DNA from: Desulfobulbaceae bacterium
GTDB lineage: Bacteria > Desulfobacterota > Desulfobulbia > Desulfobulbales > Desulfobulbaceae
Reading direction: 5' to 3'
Length of the DNA: 64,000 nucleotides
Assembly (NCBI GenBank): GCA_011389815.1
Contig: JAABTP010000003.1
Coordinates: forward strand, 1 to 64,000
The position numbers were made by a program, and so were the translations under genes. Below, piece by piece: positions 53,508-62,357 of this stretch; the stretch's first letter is position 1; each line of letters begins with the position of its first letter. Below the pieces are notes generated by a model. The model had not been told where the DNA came from, did no database searches, and saw nothing but the letters and a program-made list of their open reading frames with translations.

Positions 53508-53831
53508 AATACTCCTCCTTTGTTGAAATAAAAAACGTGTATTGCCACCTGTAACCGTAACGAACCCATCAGTACGTATCAGGTTCTCTGGGTGGCTCTT
53601 ACATTCATGGAAGGTTCTGCGGATGCCGATCCTTCCATGAATCTGATAATATCACAAGCGAGTACTGTATAGTCAAGAGAAAAATGATACGATTGTTTAA
53701 GCGAGCAATCTGTATTTATTGAGAAATAATCCTATCTGGCAGGATACTGCCCCGGCGGCTTTGGACGCCCGGCTGTGCTGTTCAGGGCTTGATCGCAGCG
53801 ACCTTTATGCAATCCTTCACATATCCCTAAA
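53508..53831. other. Leader and intergenic region upstream of the cytochrome gene
   Basis: 324 bases. On the minus strand nested stems lie upstream of the GTG: GCCACC (53544-53549) with GGTGGC (53591-53596), GAACC (53562-53566) with GGTTC (53582-53586), and further out ATTCATGGAAGG (53603-53614) with CCTTCCATGAAT (53631-53642), a perfect 12-bp pair. No known riboswitch consensus was recognised. The right third before 53832 shows nothing. Confidence 0.5.
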
Positions 53832-54710
53832 ATGAAAACTACTTTACATATCAGCAGTGGCGACATGTCTGGTGAGAGCCTTGCAAAAAGCGGTGTTTCA
53901 GGTGAGGTCATTGTTTGGCATGATATCCTCTATGATGGGCCAAGGAAGCCAGGGTGGCCGGATGAGGAGATCCTGGAGGCCCGTGCTTGTTTCCTCTCTG
54001 AGACCACTGACGGAGGACTGGCTGAGGATTACGTACTGGCGGTCTTGCAAGACCAGTATGCTCAACTCAAAGAGCTTGTTCAGCCGGATTCGCCGTATGG
54101 ATCAGTGGTGCTCTGGTTTGATGCCTGCCTGTTTGATCAGGCCATGCTCTGTCATGTCCTCAGCTGTCTGCATCTCCTGGGGAAAAAGGACGTTGCTTTG
54201 CTCTGTATTGATGCCTTTCCTGGAATTGAGCCCTATAATGGGCTGGGCCAACTCTCGTCTGAGCAACTTGCCTCCTGTTATGCAGATCGTCAACCAGTCA
54301 CAGAGGAGCAGTTTCTCTTTGCCGGGCAAGTTGATCATGCCTTTGCCCTTCAGGATCGGGAGGCCTTTGCACGGCTTGCAGCCCGCAAGGAGGCGCCTTT
54401 ACCCTGGGTTCCTGCTGCTGTCCAGCGTTGGTTAGAGGAAGAGCCGGACAGTGCAACAGGCCTGGGTCGTTTGTCTCGCCTTGCCTTAGAGGCCATTCAA
54501 TCCGGCTGCGACAGGCCGGAAAGGGTCTTTGCCTTTGTTGCTGACCGCGAGACACCACCGCAGTACTGGGGTGATATCACCCTTTGGCAAAAGATTAATG
54601 AGCTGGCTGAACAGGAACCACCCTTGGTGCGGATTCAAGGCCCGCAGGCACGTCTCCCCCAATGGGAGGGGATAGCTGATCTCAGGCAGTTTCGTTTGTA
54701 TCCCCTCTGA
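53832..54710 (+). CDS. DUF1835 protein
   Basis: 292 residues. The N-terminal 120 residues show DUF1835: HISSGDMSGESLAKSGVSGEVIVWHDILYDGP, then VVLWFDACLFDQAMLCHVL. The second half is helical and basic-acidic (ALPWVPAAVQRWLEEEPDSATGLGRL). A Rossmann-like nucleotide fold has been suggested for the family, function unknown. It precedes rtcB by about 90 bases, with a triplicated 11-bp repeat between. Confidence 0.88.
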   Translation: MKTTLHISSGDMSGESLAKSGVSGEVIVWHDILYDGPRKPGWPDEEILEARACFLSETTDGGLAEDYVLAVLQDQYAQLKELVQPDSPYGSVVLWFDACLFDQAMLCHVLSCLHLLGKKDVALLCIDAFPGIEPYNGLGQLSSEQLASCYADRQPVTEEQFLFAGQVDHAFALQDREAFARLAARKEAPLPWVPAAVQRWLEEEPDSATGLGRLSRLALEAIQSGCDRPERVFAFVADRETPPQYWGDITLWQKINELAEQEPPLVRIQGPQARLPQWEGIADLRQFRLYPL

Positions 54711-54742
54711 TGTACCATCCATGTACCATCCATGTACCATCC
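54710..54742 (+). repeat. Triple 11-bp tandem repeat before rtcB
   Basis: ATGTACCATCC repeated three times, 54710-54742, overlapping the stop codon of the DUF1835 gene (TGA at 54708-54710) and followed by a CCCGCC/GGGCGG hairpin. Confidence 0.9.
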
Positions 54743-54804
54743 CGCCCATCCAGGGCGGGACTACAAAACATGAAAGACACGAGTTTTATCGACAACGGAG
54801 TCCT

Positions 54805-55980
54805 ATGAAGAACGTTATCACCACGGAAAAGAAACCCATTAAGCTCTGGCTTGATGATCTGGAAGCGGGCGCCTTGGACCAGGCAAGGCATCTTGCCAAT
54901 CTGCCCTTTGCCTTTCGCCATATCGCCCTTATGCCCGATGCACACCAGGGCTATGGTATGCCCATTGGTGGTGTTTTAGCTACTGAGGGCGTGGTCATTC
55001 CCAATGCAGTAGGGGTGGACATAGGCTGCGGCATGTGCGCAGTCCAGACTTCTCTGCAAGAGATTGAACAGGATACCCTGAAGAAGATCATGGGTATGGT
55101 TCGCAAGAGCATACCTGTTGGCTTCAAGCACCATAAAAAGGCCCAGGATGCATCCTTCATGCCCGAGGACACAGGAGAAGGTGGGCTTGATGAACTCAGG
55201 GTCGTGCGAGAGGAATATAAGGCCGCATTAAAACAGCTGGGTACCTTGGGAGGAGGGAATCACTTCCTGGAGATCCAGCAGGGGAGTGATGGTCATATCT
55301 GGCTGATGATCCACTCGGGAAGCCGTAATCTCGGCTATAAGGTGGCGCATCATTACAACAAGCTGGCTATTGCTCTGAACCGGAAGTGGCATACCTCGGT
55401 ACCGGAGAAATGGCAGCTGGCCTTTCTGCCCCTGGATGGTCGCAAGGGCCAGGATTATCTGCTGGAGATGCAGTACTGTGTTGACTTTGCCCTGGCAAAT
55501 CGACGCCTGATGATGCAGCGGATGCAGGAAGCCTTTGCTGAGGTGGCGGGTGAGGTTGACTTTGCAGACATGATCAATATCGCTCATAACTACGCAGCAA
55601 TGGAGCATCATTTTAAGAAGAATGTGATGATCCACCGCAAAGGAGCTACCAAGGCTGCTGCTGACCAGTTGGGGATTATCCCTGGCAGTCAGGGCACAGC
55701 CAGTTACATCGTTAAGGGGAAGGGGGAGTCAGAGAGCTTTATGTCCTGCTCACACGGAGCTGGCCGCAGGATGGGACGCAAGCAGGCCCAGCGGGAACTT
55801 GACCTTGCTGCGGAGCAGGAGCGGCTTGCTGCCGTCGGGGTGATTCACGGGATACGGAATACCAAGGATCTGGATGAGGCACCTGGGGCCTACAAGGATA
55901 TCTCCCAGGTTATGGAGAATCAGCAGGATCTGGTTGATATTCAGGTGGAGCTACGACCCCTGGCGGTGATTAAGGGGTAA
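54805..55980 (+). CDS. rtcB: RNA-splicing ligase RtcB
   Basis: 391 residues from the ATG at 54805 with CGGAG upstream; the longer frame starts in the tandem repeat. RtcB joins RNA ends carrying 2',3'-cyclic phosphate or 3'-phosphate to 5'-OH using GTP and manganese. Motifs: MPDAHQGYGMPIGGVLA, the metal site GVDIGCGM with C75, LGGGNHFLEIQ, IHSGSRNLG, HNYAAMEHHF and SCSHGAGR with the guanylylated histidine. It may repair tRNAs cut by the PIN and YafQ toxins in the window, an inference. Confidence 0.95.
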   Translation: MKNVITTEKKPIKLWLDDLEAGALDQARHLANLPFAFRHIALMPDAHQGYGMPIGGVLATEGVVIPNAVGVDIGCGMCAVQTSLQEIEQDTLKKIMGMVRKSIPVGFKHHKKAQDASFMPEDTGEGGLDELRVVREEYKAALKQLGTLGGGNHFLEIQQGSDGHIWLMIHSGSRNLGYKVAHHYNKLAIALNRKWHTSVPEKWQLAFLPLDGRKGQDYLLEMQYCVDFALANRRLMMQRMQEAFAEVAGEVDFADMINIAHNYAAMEHHFKKNVMIHRKGATKAAADQLGIIPGSQGTASYIVKGKGESESFMSCSHGAGRRMGRKQAQRELDLAAEQERLAAVGVIHGIRNTKDLDEAPGAYKDISQVMENQQDLVDIQVELRPLAVIKG

Positions 55981-55983
55981 CCT

Positions 55984-56011
55984 GTAGGGGCGACCGGCCG
56001 GTCGCCCCTAC
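55984..56011. repeat. Perfect 28-bp palindrome at the pyrC stop
   Basis: GTAGGGGCGACCGG at 55984-55997 is followed by its exact reverse complement to 56011. The pyrC stop codon TAG (minus, 56008-56010) is made from this palindrome. It can fold into a strong hairpin, terminator-like but without a T run. Confidence 0.95.
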
Positions 56012-57297
56012 GCCAGACGATGGGTTATCCGCCCGCCCATAATGGTGTACACGGCCCGACCTTGTAAGGACGATCGGCCGGTCGCCCCTACGTCGAGAAA
56101 GGGTGAATTCTTGCTTTTGGACACCACCTGCTCCTCGGTGTAGGTATATTGGAGGTCCGGGTTGACTATTGTGACATCAGCCCTTGCCCCTGCACTGAGA
56201 GTGCCGCCCTCCACCCCCAGTATCCGGGCCGGATTCACTGACAGCAGCTCAACCAGCTTGTTCTCATCAAGTACACCCTCCCGGACCAGGGCCAGGGAAA
56301 GGGGCAGGGAGGTCTCCAGCCCGATGATGCCGTTCATGGCCCGATCAAACTCCACCTCTTTTTCCAGGATGGAATGGGGGGCATGGTCGGTGGCAATGGC
56401 ATCAAAGGTGCCGTCGGCCAGGCCTTGCCGGATGGCCTGACGATCCTGCTCTGTACGCAAGGGAGGGTTCATCTTGGCATTGGTGTTGTAGCCGACCACG
56501 GCCTCATCCGTGAGGGTGAAGTAATGGGGGGCAGTCTCTGCCGTGACCCGAACGCCCCTTGCCTTAGCTGAACGAATAAGATCTGTGCTCATGGCTGTGC
56601 TCACATGGGCGATGTGTATTCGCTTACCAAGGCACTCGGCCAAGGCGATATCCCGGTACACCATGATGGACTCAGCAGCATTGGGAATGCCTTTGAGGCC
56701 GAGCCGGGTGGAGACGATGCCCTCATTCATGACCCCGTTGCTCAGGCTGGGTTCCTCACTGTGGGATATCACCAGCAGGTCGTGGTCATCGGCATATTCA
56801 AGGGCCCGCCGCATGAGCTGGCTATCACGGACGGGCAGGCCATCATCGCTCACAGCCACTGCACCGGTTGCCCGTAACTCACCGAACTCTGTCAGCGCAG
56901 AACCCTGACTGTTTTTACTGATTGCCGCAACTGGGTAGACCCGTGCATCAGCGTGTGTTGCCTGAGAAAGAATTAAGGAGGTTACGGCCCGACTGTCGTT
57001 CACCGGTTTGGTGTTGGGCATGCAGGCCACCGCAGTAAATCCACCAGCTGCTGCGGCCTTGGTACCGGAAAGGATGTCTTCCTTGTACTCTTCACCTGGT
57101 TCCCGGAGATGTACATGCATATCAATGAGGCCAGGAATCACCCAACAGCCACTGGCATCCACCTCCTGAACATCCGAGGGAATGTTTGTTGCAGGGTCAG
57201 CAATGCGTCCGTCCACAATGAGGAGATCACGCACATCATCAAAGGAGTTTGCAGGATCTATGATTCGTCCGTTTTTTATCAGCAAGGGAGCTGGCAT
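56008..57297 (-). CDS. pyrC: Dihydroorotase, with a short insertion near the end
   Basis: 429 residues. Zinc ligands H61 and H63 in [10 protein letters not shown], then [24 protein letters not shown], and the aspartate in ATDHAPHSI, as in type I dihydroorotases. It closes N-carbamoyl-aspartate to dihydroorotate in pyrimidine synthesis. Near the C-terminus, residues 403-412 ([10 protein letters not shown]) are coded by a copy of the palindromic repeat at 56064-56091; homologues usually read directly from SPFLG into GxVxxTIVGG. The function may be kept, since the insert lies after the barrel. The TAG stop lies in the next palindrome. pyrB lies upstream on the same strand, 71 bases away. Confidence 0.94.
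   Translation of the reverse strand: MPAPLLIKNGRIIDPANSFDDVRDLLIVDGRIADPATNIPSDVQEVDASGCWVIPGLIDMHVHLREPGEEYKEDILSGTKAAAAGGFTAVACMPNTKPVNDSRAVTSLILSQATHADARVYPVAAISKNSQGSALTEFGELRATGAVAVSDDGLPVRDSQLMRRALEYADDHDLLVISHSEEPSLSNGVMNEGIVSTRLGLKGIPNAAESIMVYRDIALAECLGKRIHIAHVSTAMSTDLIRSAKARGVRVTAETAPHYFTLTDEAVVGYNTNAKMNPPLRTEQDRQAIRQGLADGTFDAIATDHAPHSILEKEVEFDRAMNGIIGLETSLPLSLALVREGVLDENKLVELLSVNPARILGVEGGTLSAGARADVTIVNPDLQYTYTEEQVVSKSKNSPFLDVGATGRSSLQGRAVYTIMGGRITHRLA
56064..56091. repeat. Copy of the palindrome inside pyrC
   Basis: GTAAGGACGATCGG then CCGGTCGCCCCTAC, the same 28-base element as at 55984 with three changes on one arm only. It lies in frame within pyrC and adds about ten residues. 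Confidence 0.85.
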
Positions 57298-57327
57298 ATC
57301 TATACCTCAATGAGATTCATCCTTTTT

Positions 57328-57349
57328 GCCCTTCCCTAAGGGGAGGGGC
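57328..57349. repeat. Hairpin between pyrC and pyrB
   Basis: GCCCTTCCC (57328-57336) with GGGAGGGGC (57341-57349), one G-T pair. Related in composition to the palindromes at 20773 and 34215. It could be a pyrB-side processing or stop site. Confidence 0.5.
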
Positions 57350-57368
57350 GAAAGCTGTAAGCTGGCTG

Positions 57369-58301
57369 TTAGCTGTTTCCCGAGACCAGGTACAGGAGGG
57401 CCATTCGTACTGCAACCCCGTTGGTCACCTGATCAAGAATGACCGACTGCGTGCCGTCTGCCACATCGGGCATGAGTTCGACACCTCGATTGATTGGGCC
57501 TGGATGCATAATCAGGGCGTCCGGGCGGGCCCAGGAGGCTACCTCGGCTGTGACACCGTATTTTGATGCGTACTCACGGAAGGAGGGAAGCAGCGGGTCG
57601 TTCTGGCGCTCCTTCTGAATACGCAGGGTCATGACCACATCGGCATCCTGTACAGCCTCTTTCATGCTGGAGCAGACTGTGACGCCCAGCTCTTCCAATC
57701 CTGGTGGGATAAGCGTTCCCGGCCCATAAACAAAAACCTCTGAACCCATACGAAGGAAACCAAGAATATCGGAATGAGCCACCCTGCTGTGAAGAATATC
57801 ACCGATGATGGCGATCTTTAAACTATGCAGCTTTTTCTTGTGCTCACGCACCGTCATCATATCCAGCAGGCCCTGCGAGGGGTGCTCATGTGTGCCATCG
57901 CCCGCATTGATGACCGCTGCATCCACGTATTGACTGAGCATATGGGGCGCACCGGAAAACGAGTGACGCAGGATGATTATATCCGGGTTCATGGCCGAGA
58001 TATTGCGGGCCGTATCAATCAAAGTTTCCCCCTTGGTCGCGGAGCTGGTGGAGGCGGAGATATTAAAGGTGTCCGCACTCATCCGCTTGGCAGCTATCTC
58101 AAAGGAAAGGCGGGTGCGGGTGGAGGGCTCGAAAAAAAGATTGATGATCGTGTTGCCCCGGAGGGTGGGAACCTTTTTTATGGGGCGGGCTGAAATTTCT
58201 TTAAAGGATTCTGCTGTGGTGATAATATAATCAATATCATCAGCTGAGAGATGTTCTATATCAAGGATATGTCGATGTGAAAAAAAATAGCCGGTAGCCA
58301 T
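57369..58301 (-). CDS. pyrB: Aspartate carbamoyltransferase, catalytic chain
   Basis: 310 residues from the ATG at 58301; the TTG at 58307 adds two. Carbamoyl-phosphate loop [12 protein letters not shown], then [41 protein letters not shown] and [12 protein letters not shown]. It condenses carbamoyl phosphate and aspartate, the first committed pyrimidine step; three chains form the catalytic trimer. No pyrI regulatory chain is next to it. pyrC follows on the same strand, giving a pyrBC pair. Confidence 0.95.
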   Translation of the reverse strand: MATGYFFSHRHILDIEHLSADDIDYIITTAESFKEISARPIKKVPTLRGNTIINLFFEPSTRTRLSFEIAAKRMSADTFNISASTSSATKGETLIDTARNISAMNPDIIILRHSFSGAPHMLSQYVDAAVINAGDGTHEHPSQGLLDMMTVREHKKKLHSLKIAIIGDILHSRVAHSDILGFLRMGSEVFVYGPGTLIPPGLEELGVTVCSSMKEAVQDADVVMTLRIQKERQNDPLLPSFREYASKYGVTAEVASWARPDALIMHPGPINRGVELMPDVADGTQSVILDQVTNGVAVRMALLYLVSGNS

Positions 58302-58433
58302 AATCAAAACAGTTGGAGTAATATCAATCTACGGGCTGCGCAGGCGCGCTGCCCGTTGAAGCTCTCCTGCGTATCTTTGCAATAATCGTTCAGGGATGGC
58401 AAGAGAAAAACAGGTCTGATGATAATAAATATG

Positions 58434-59129
58434 TTAATCAAGGATATCGCCAATTCTGCTCCAACGGACAGAAGATAAACGATCCCAGGAAAGCAGAGGT
58501 TGTTTGACATCCCATGACCAATAAATAATGAACGCCTTACCACGAACCGCTTCAAGACTAACTCCTTGAAAAACACCTTTATTATCAAAACCCCAAAACC
58601 TGGCATCTGACGAGTTGTCGCGATTATCTCCCATGACAAAGATATGTCCTTCAGGCACTGTAACCGGACCAAAATTATCCCGACGTGGATCTACCGACAC
58701 AGGATTTATTCTATTATCGGTAAATACACCGTGTAAATCCTCAAAGGGACGGTTATTGATGAATATTTTTTTATTTCTTATTTCTACGGTATCACCTTCC
58801 GTAGCGATGACTCTTTTGATATAATCTAGTTTAGGATTTTTCGGGAACTTGAATACCACAATATCGTTAGGCTTGGGATCACTGATCGGTATCAGCACCT
58901 TGCCCGTGAAGGGCATTTTTATTCCGTAGATAAATTTACTGACTAAAATATGATCACCAATGAGCAGAGTCGGTAACATAGATCCGGATGGAATCTTAAA
59001 GGCCTGAACAATAAAGGTTCGTATAAAAAGAGCCAGAAGTATAGCAATTACAATGGCTTCAAGGTATTCACGTGTAGCGGACTTCTGTTTTTTTACTTGG
59101 TTGCATTGCTTTGCTTGTTTGTCTTTCAT
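58434..59129 (-). CDS. lepB: Signal peptidase I
   Basis: 231 residues. One membrane anchor (EAIVIAILLALFIRTFIVQAF), catalytic Ser50 in IPSGSMLPTL and Lys105 in DYIKRVIA, then the boxes VMGDNRDNSSDARFWG. It removes signal peptides from exported proteins on the periplasmic face. Transcribed leftward before pyrB with a gap of about 130 bases. Confidence 0.96.
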   Translation of the reverse strand: MKDKQAKQCNQVKKQKSATREYLEAIVIAILLALFIRTFIVQAFKIPSGSMLPTLLIGDHILVSKFIYGIKMPFTGKVLIPISDPKPNDIVVFKFPKNPKLDYIKRVIATEGDTVEIRNKKIFINNRPFEDLHGVFTDNRINPVSVDPRRDNFGPVTVPEGHIFVMGDNRDNSSDARFWGFDNKGVFQGVSLEAVRGKAFIIYWSWDVKQPLLSWDRLSSVRWSRIGDILD

Positions 59130-59519
59130 TTTATTTTCTATCCTAAAATAGGTGGTTAAGCTTTTTTAAAGCGCAGAATATGCAAAATTCTATTAAGGGT
59201 GACGAGTGAATGGATAAAATGATTGTTAAATAGACGAAAAAAAAAATAAATTCAAGCACCAATTATTTTTTAGGAAGCCATCTATATTTAATTGTTTATT
59301 TTTTCATGATATTTCACTTGAAGAAATCTCCTAAAAACAAAAGAGACGTTTTTTCTGTTCATTAATTTCTCAAAAAAGAAATGCTTTTCTTGACATTTTC
59401 TTTTTTTTATGACCTATTATGTTTATACGTTTGAATTTTTAGTAAGCAGTTATTTTGTGTGTTGCAGTACTTTCCTGCTTCTGGTTGGTGGCCGTTCATA
59501 ATAAGAGAAAAGAAACAGC
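59130..59519. other. AT-rich divergent region before pilM
   Basis: 390 bases, strongly AT-rich with A and T runs. Promoter for lepB on the minus strand and for the pil operon on the plus strand are expected; TTGACA at 59390-59395 is followed by TATTAT at 59415-59420, a 19-base spacing, so a weak candidate. No gene or structured RNA is seen. Confidence 0.5.
59390..59420 (+). promoter_or_regulatory. Candidate promoter for the pilMNOP operon
   Basis: TTGACA (59390) and TATTAT (59415), spacing 19, two longer than ideal. About 100 bases before the pilM ATG. Confidence 0.4.
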
Positions 59520-60575
59520 ATGGCAAAGAAAGAAAAATTTGTCGTAGGGATTGATATTGGCTCCCATGCGGTAAAAATCTGTCAGATTCGAAAGGCTGGC
59601 AAAGACGGCTATGAGCTTATTGCGCTTGGCAGTGCTGCGATCTCGCCTGGAGCTGTCGAAGACGGCGTGTTGCAGGATGCTGATGTTGTCGGGACTGCTA
59701 TTGCCGAATTATGTAAGAATCTCAAAATAAAAAAGAATGAACGGGTTGGGCTGTCAATCTCCGGTTACTCGGTTATTGTCAAAAAAATTAATATTGAAAT
59801 GGAGAACGAGGAGGAACTTGCAGAGCGCCTTAATGAAGAGGCTGAGCAGTATATACCTTTTGATATTAGTGAAGTATATTTAGATTTTCAGGTGCTCAAA
59901 GCAGGCGAGGATGAGTTTGACCGCAGTGAAGTGATCCTGGTTGCAGCTAAAAAAGAGGTTATTGACGATTACCGCTCAATGCTTGAAGCTCAAAAACTCG
60001 TGCCTGCCTTGGTGGACGTTGATGGTTTTGCCTTGGAAAATATTTGGACAACAGTATCAGGAGGGAACAAGAATGTTTGTCTGATTGATATTGGAGCGTC
60101 CAGACTAAATATTAATATTATTGCCGACGATGCTTCCGTACTTGCCCGTGATGTGGTTATGGGCAGTGATGACTTGAGTCAAGAAATTGCCAATACTCTT
60201 GATATTGATTATGAAGAGGCTGAACACATAAAGACAGGCAGGGTTGAAGCAGAGGAAGAGCATCAGGAAGAACTTCATGAAATTTTTACTCAGATTTGTA
60301 CCCGATGGGTGTTGGAAATAAAAAAGGCTATTGATCTATACAGCAATAATAACCCTAAAAAGCCACTTTCATTTCTTGTCCTCAGTGGCGGTGGTTCTAA
60401 GGTTCGAGGACTCAAACGCTATCTTGCCAGTGAAACCGGACTTGAAGTCGTTCCTTTTAACCCGTTTGAAGGAATGAAAGTCAATGCAAAGAAGATTGAT
60501 ATGGCATACGTTGAAGCCGTAGCTCCTGAAATGTCAATAGCAGCCGGGTTGGCGATTCGACCAGCGGAATTTTAA
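59520..60575 (+). CDS. pilM: Type IV pilus assembly protein PilM
   Basis: 351 residues. Actin-like ATPase: FVVGIDIGSHAVKICQI (phosphate 1), VCLIDIGASRLNINII and FLVLSGGGSKVRGLKRYL. PilM binds the cytoplasmic tail of PilN and, via PilNOP, supports pilus assembly. Its ATG has AAAAGAAA upstream, not strong. Operon order pilM-N-O-P follows with gaps of 3 to 28 bases. Confidence 0.95.
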   Translation: MAKKEKFVVGIDIGSHAVKICQIRKAGKDGYELIALGSAAISPGAVEDGVLQDADVVGTAIAELCKNLKIKKNERVGLSISGYSVIVKKINIEMENEEELAERLNEEAEQYIPFDISEVYLDFQVLKAGEDEFDRSEVILVAAKKEVIDDYRSMLEAQKLVPALVDVDGFALENIWTTVSGGNKNVCLIDIGASRLNINIIADDASVLARDVVMGSDDLSQEIANTLDIDYEEAEHIKTGRVEAEEEHQEELHEIFTQICTRWVLEIKKAIDLYSNNNPKKPLSFLVLSGGGSKVRGLKRYLASETGLEVVPFNPFEGMKVNAKKIDMAYVEAVAPEMSIAAGLAIRPAEF

Positions 60576-60578
60576 GAT

Positions 60579-61169
60579 ATGATCCGGATTAATCTCCTGC
60601 CCGTGCGGCAGATGAAGCAGAAGACACAGGCGTTAAGGCAACTTGCGCTGAGTGGCGTTGTTATTATTGTAACACTTATTGTTTTGTTGCTTGCGACCGG
60701 TTTTCTTACTACAAAAGTCAGCGGCCTGGAGAGAGATATTAAAGATCTGACAGTGCGGAAAAAAGAGTTGCAAAAGACGCTTGATTTGATTAACGAGCTG
60801 GAAAAGAAGAAAAAACTTTTCGAACAACGGATTGGGGTGGTCAATCAGCTGAAAAAGAAGTCACAGCTGACAGTACGGATTTTAGATGAGGTTGCCCGAT
60901 TAACGCCCCATGAGCGAATGTGGTTAACAAGTGTTTCTCAAGACACCAATAGTTTAAAATTGAGTGGTATAGCTTTGGATAACCGCACCATAGCAGATTA
61001 TCTTGATGCATTAAAAGATTCGTCCTCGTCCTACTTTAGTAATGTAACGTTAGGAAGGTCTTCCCTGAAAAAGTACGGGGGAAGAAATTTGAAGCAATTT
61101 TCTCTGACCTGTTCTGTTGCTCTCCCAGAAGCAGATAATGAGGCTTCTAAGGACAACAGTAAGAAATAA
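60579..61169 (+). CDS. pilN: Type IV pilus assembly protein PilN
   Basis: 196 residues. Begins IRINLLPVRQMKQKTQA, the INLLP motif that contacts PilM, then one membrane helix (VVIIVTLIVLLLATGFLTT), a coiled coil (LQKTLDLINELEKKKKLFEQRI) and a periplasmic ferredoxin-like domain with LDEVARLTP. Standard length. Starts 3 bases after the pilM stop. Confidence 0.95.
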   Translation: MIRINLLPVRQMKQKTQALRQLALSGVVIIVTLIVLLLATGFLTTKVSGLERDIKDLTVRKKELQKTLDLINELEKKKKLFEQRIGVVNQLKKKSQLTVRILDEVARLTPHERMWLTSVSQDTNSLKLSGIALDNRTIADYLDALKDSSSSYFSNVTLGRSSLKKYGGRNLKQFSLTCSVALPEADNEASKDNSKK

Positions 61170-61179
61170 CAAATAAATT

Positions 61180-61815
61180 ATGGCCTCGGAAACGACAAAG
61201 TCAAAGTTTGATGCTTTTATTACAGGAAAATACATTCCTCTTGATCAAAAAATCAAGATAGCTCTTCCTGTTGTGGTGGTGATTGCATTGCTCGCAGGTT
61301 TCTATTTTTTTATTTTATCACCCAAAATAGCAGAGATAAAAGAGTTAGAGACAAAGAGAGTCTCGTTGCAGGCAGATGTTGATAAAGCTAAAAAAGCGGC
61401 TGATAACTTAGAGCAACATGAGGCAGAACGTGCTGAAATAGAGAAACGATTTGATGAGATCTCTATTTCTCTTCCAAAGATCAAAGAGATACCTAAGCTT
61501 TTGACAGATATTTCTGACCATGGTACAAGTTCCGGGCTTGATTTTTATTCATTCACCCCAGGCAGCGAAACGCCGAAAGAATTCTATGCAGAGATTCCTA
61601 TAAGTATTAATGTTCGTGGGCCTTACCATAACGTTGGTTATTTTCTTGACCAGGTGAGTAAACTTGAACGTATCGTCACTGTTCAAAATATTACCATGGG
61701 ATCGCCTAAAAAAGTAGAGGGTGAGATGCTGTTGAGTTCCTCATGTAACTTGCTGACTTATCGTTTAACAAGTGCTGAAGAACGTAGTGCACAAAAGAAA
61801 AAGAAGAAAAAATGA
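61180..61815 (+). CDS. pilO: Type IV pilus assembly protein PilO
   Basis: 211 residues. N-terminal cytoplasmic part, one membrane helix (IALPVVVVIALLAGFYFFIL), coiled coil to about residue 100, then a globular domain (LPKIKEIPKLLTDISDHGTSSGLDFYSFTPG, VRGPYHNVGYFLDQVSKLERIV). Pairs with PilN in the inner-membrane alignment complex. The lysine-rich end (KKKKK) is odd but not disruptive. Confidence 0.94.
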   Translation: MASETTKSKFDAFITGKYIPLDQKIKIALPVVVVIALLAGFYFFILSPKIAEIKELETKRVSLQADVDKAKKAADNLEQHEAERAEIEKRFDEISISLPKIKEIPKLLTDISDHGTSSGLDFYSFTPGSETPKEFYAEIPISINVRGPYHNVGYFLDQVSKLERIVTVQNITMGSPKKVEGEMLLSSSCNLLTYRLTSAEERSAQKKKKKK

Positions 61816-61843
61816 GCAGAAAAGGAGGCCAAGGAGGCGAGTT

Positions 61844-62356
61844 ATGAGAAGATATTTCGTTACGATACTCATGCTGTTCTTGGTAATGCTTTTATTGGAT
61901 AGTTCAAGCTGGGCCACAGAAAGCGATATTATTGGCGAAGGCGGGCAGGCCGGACTAGAAGAATCAGTACGGGAAGTTGATAAATTTAATTATCAGTTTG
62001 GAGACAGACCAGACCCCTTTCTTCCTTTTCTTTCAAAAGACAATAGTAGAGATGAGCTTGATGACACACCAATAAATGAGGGCAGTGGAGAACCATTAAC
62101 TGGAATGCAGCTTTTTGAACCAGGACAACTTAAATTGGTTGCTGTGTTTAAGATAGGGAATAGAAATATTGCTATGGCAGAGGATGTTACTGGTAAAGGT
62201 TATCGCCTTGATGAAAATATGCCGATTGGTCGATATGGGACCATTAATCGAATAGGTGATGAACAAGTTGAAATAACAGAAACTTATAAGACAACGACAG
62301 GCCGGGTTGTTACAAAGGAAATAGTAATGCGCTTGAAGAAAGAGGGAGATAACTAA
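61844..62356 (+). CDS. pilP: Type IV pilus assembly protein PilP
   Basis: 170 residues from ATG at 61844, with GGAGG before it; an earlier frame start overlaps pilO. Signal peptide (MLFLVMLLLDSSSWA), then YQFGDRPDPFLPFLS with the PilP DPFxP motif, and LKLVAVFKIGNRNIAMAEDVTGKGYRLDENMPIG, the HR-beta domain that binds the secretin. No lipobox cysteine, so it is probably a periplasmic protein here. Confidence 0.92.
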   Translation: MRRYFVTILMLFLVMLLLDSSSWATESDIIGEGGQAGLEESVREVDKFNYQFGDRPDPFLPFLSKDNSRDELDDTPINEGSGEPLTGMQLFEPGQLKLVAVFKIGNRNIAMAEDVTGKGYRLDENMPIGRYGTINRIGDEQVEITETYKTTTGRVVTKEIVMRLKKEGDN

Positions 62357-62357
62357 C

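Noticed and set aside
53544-53642. Known riboswitch (c-di-GMP, cobalamin, SAM)
   Set aside because: The conserved bases of these classes are not present; recorded only as a possible structured leader.
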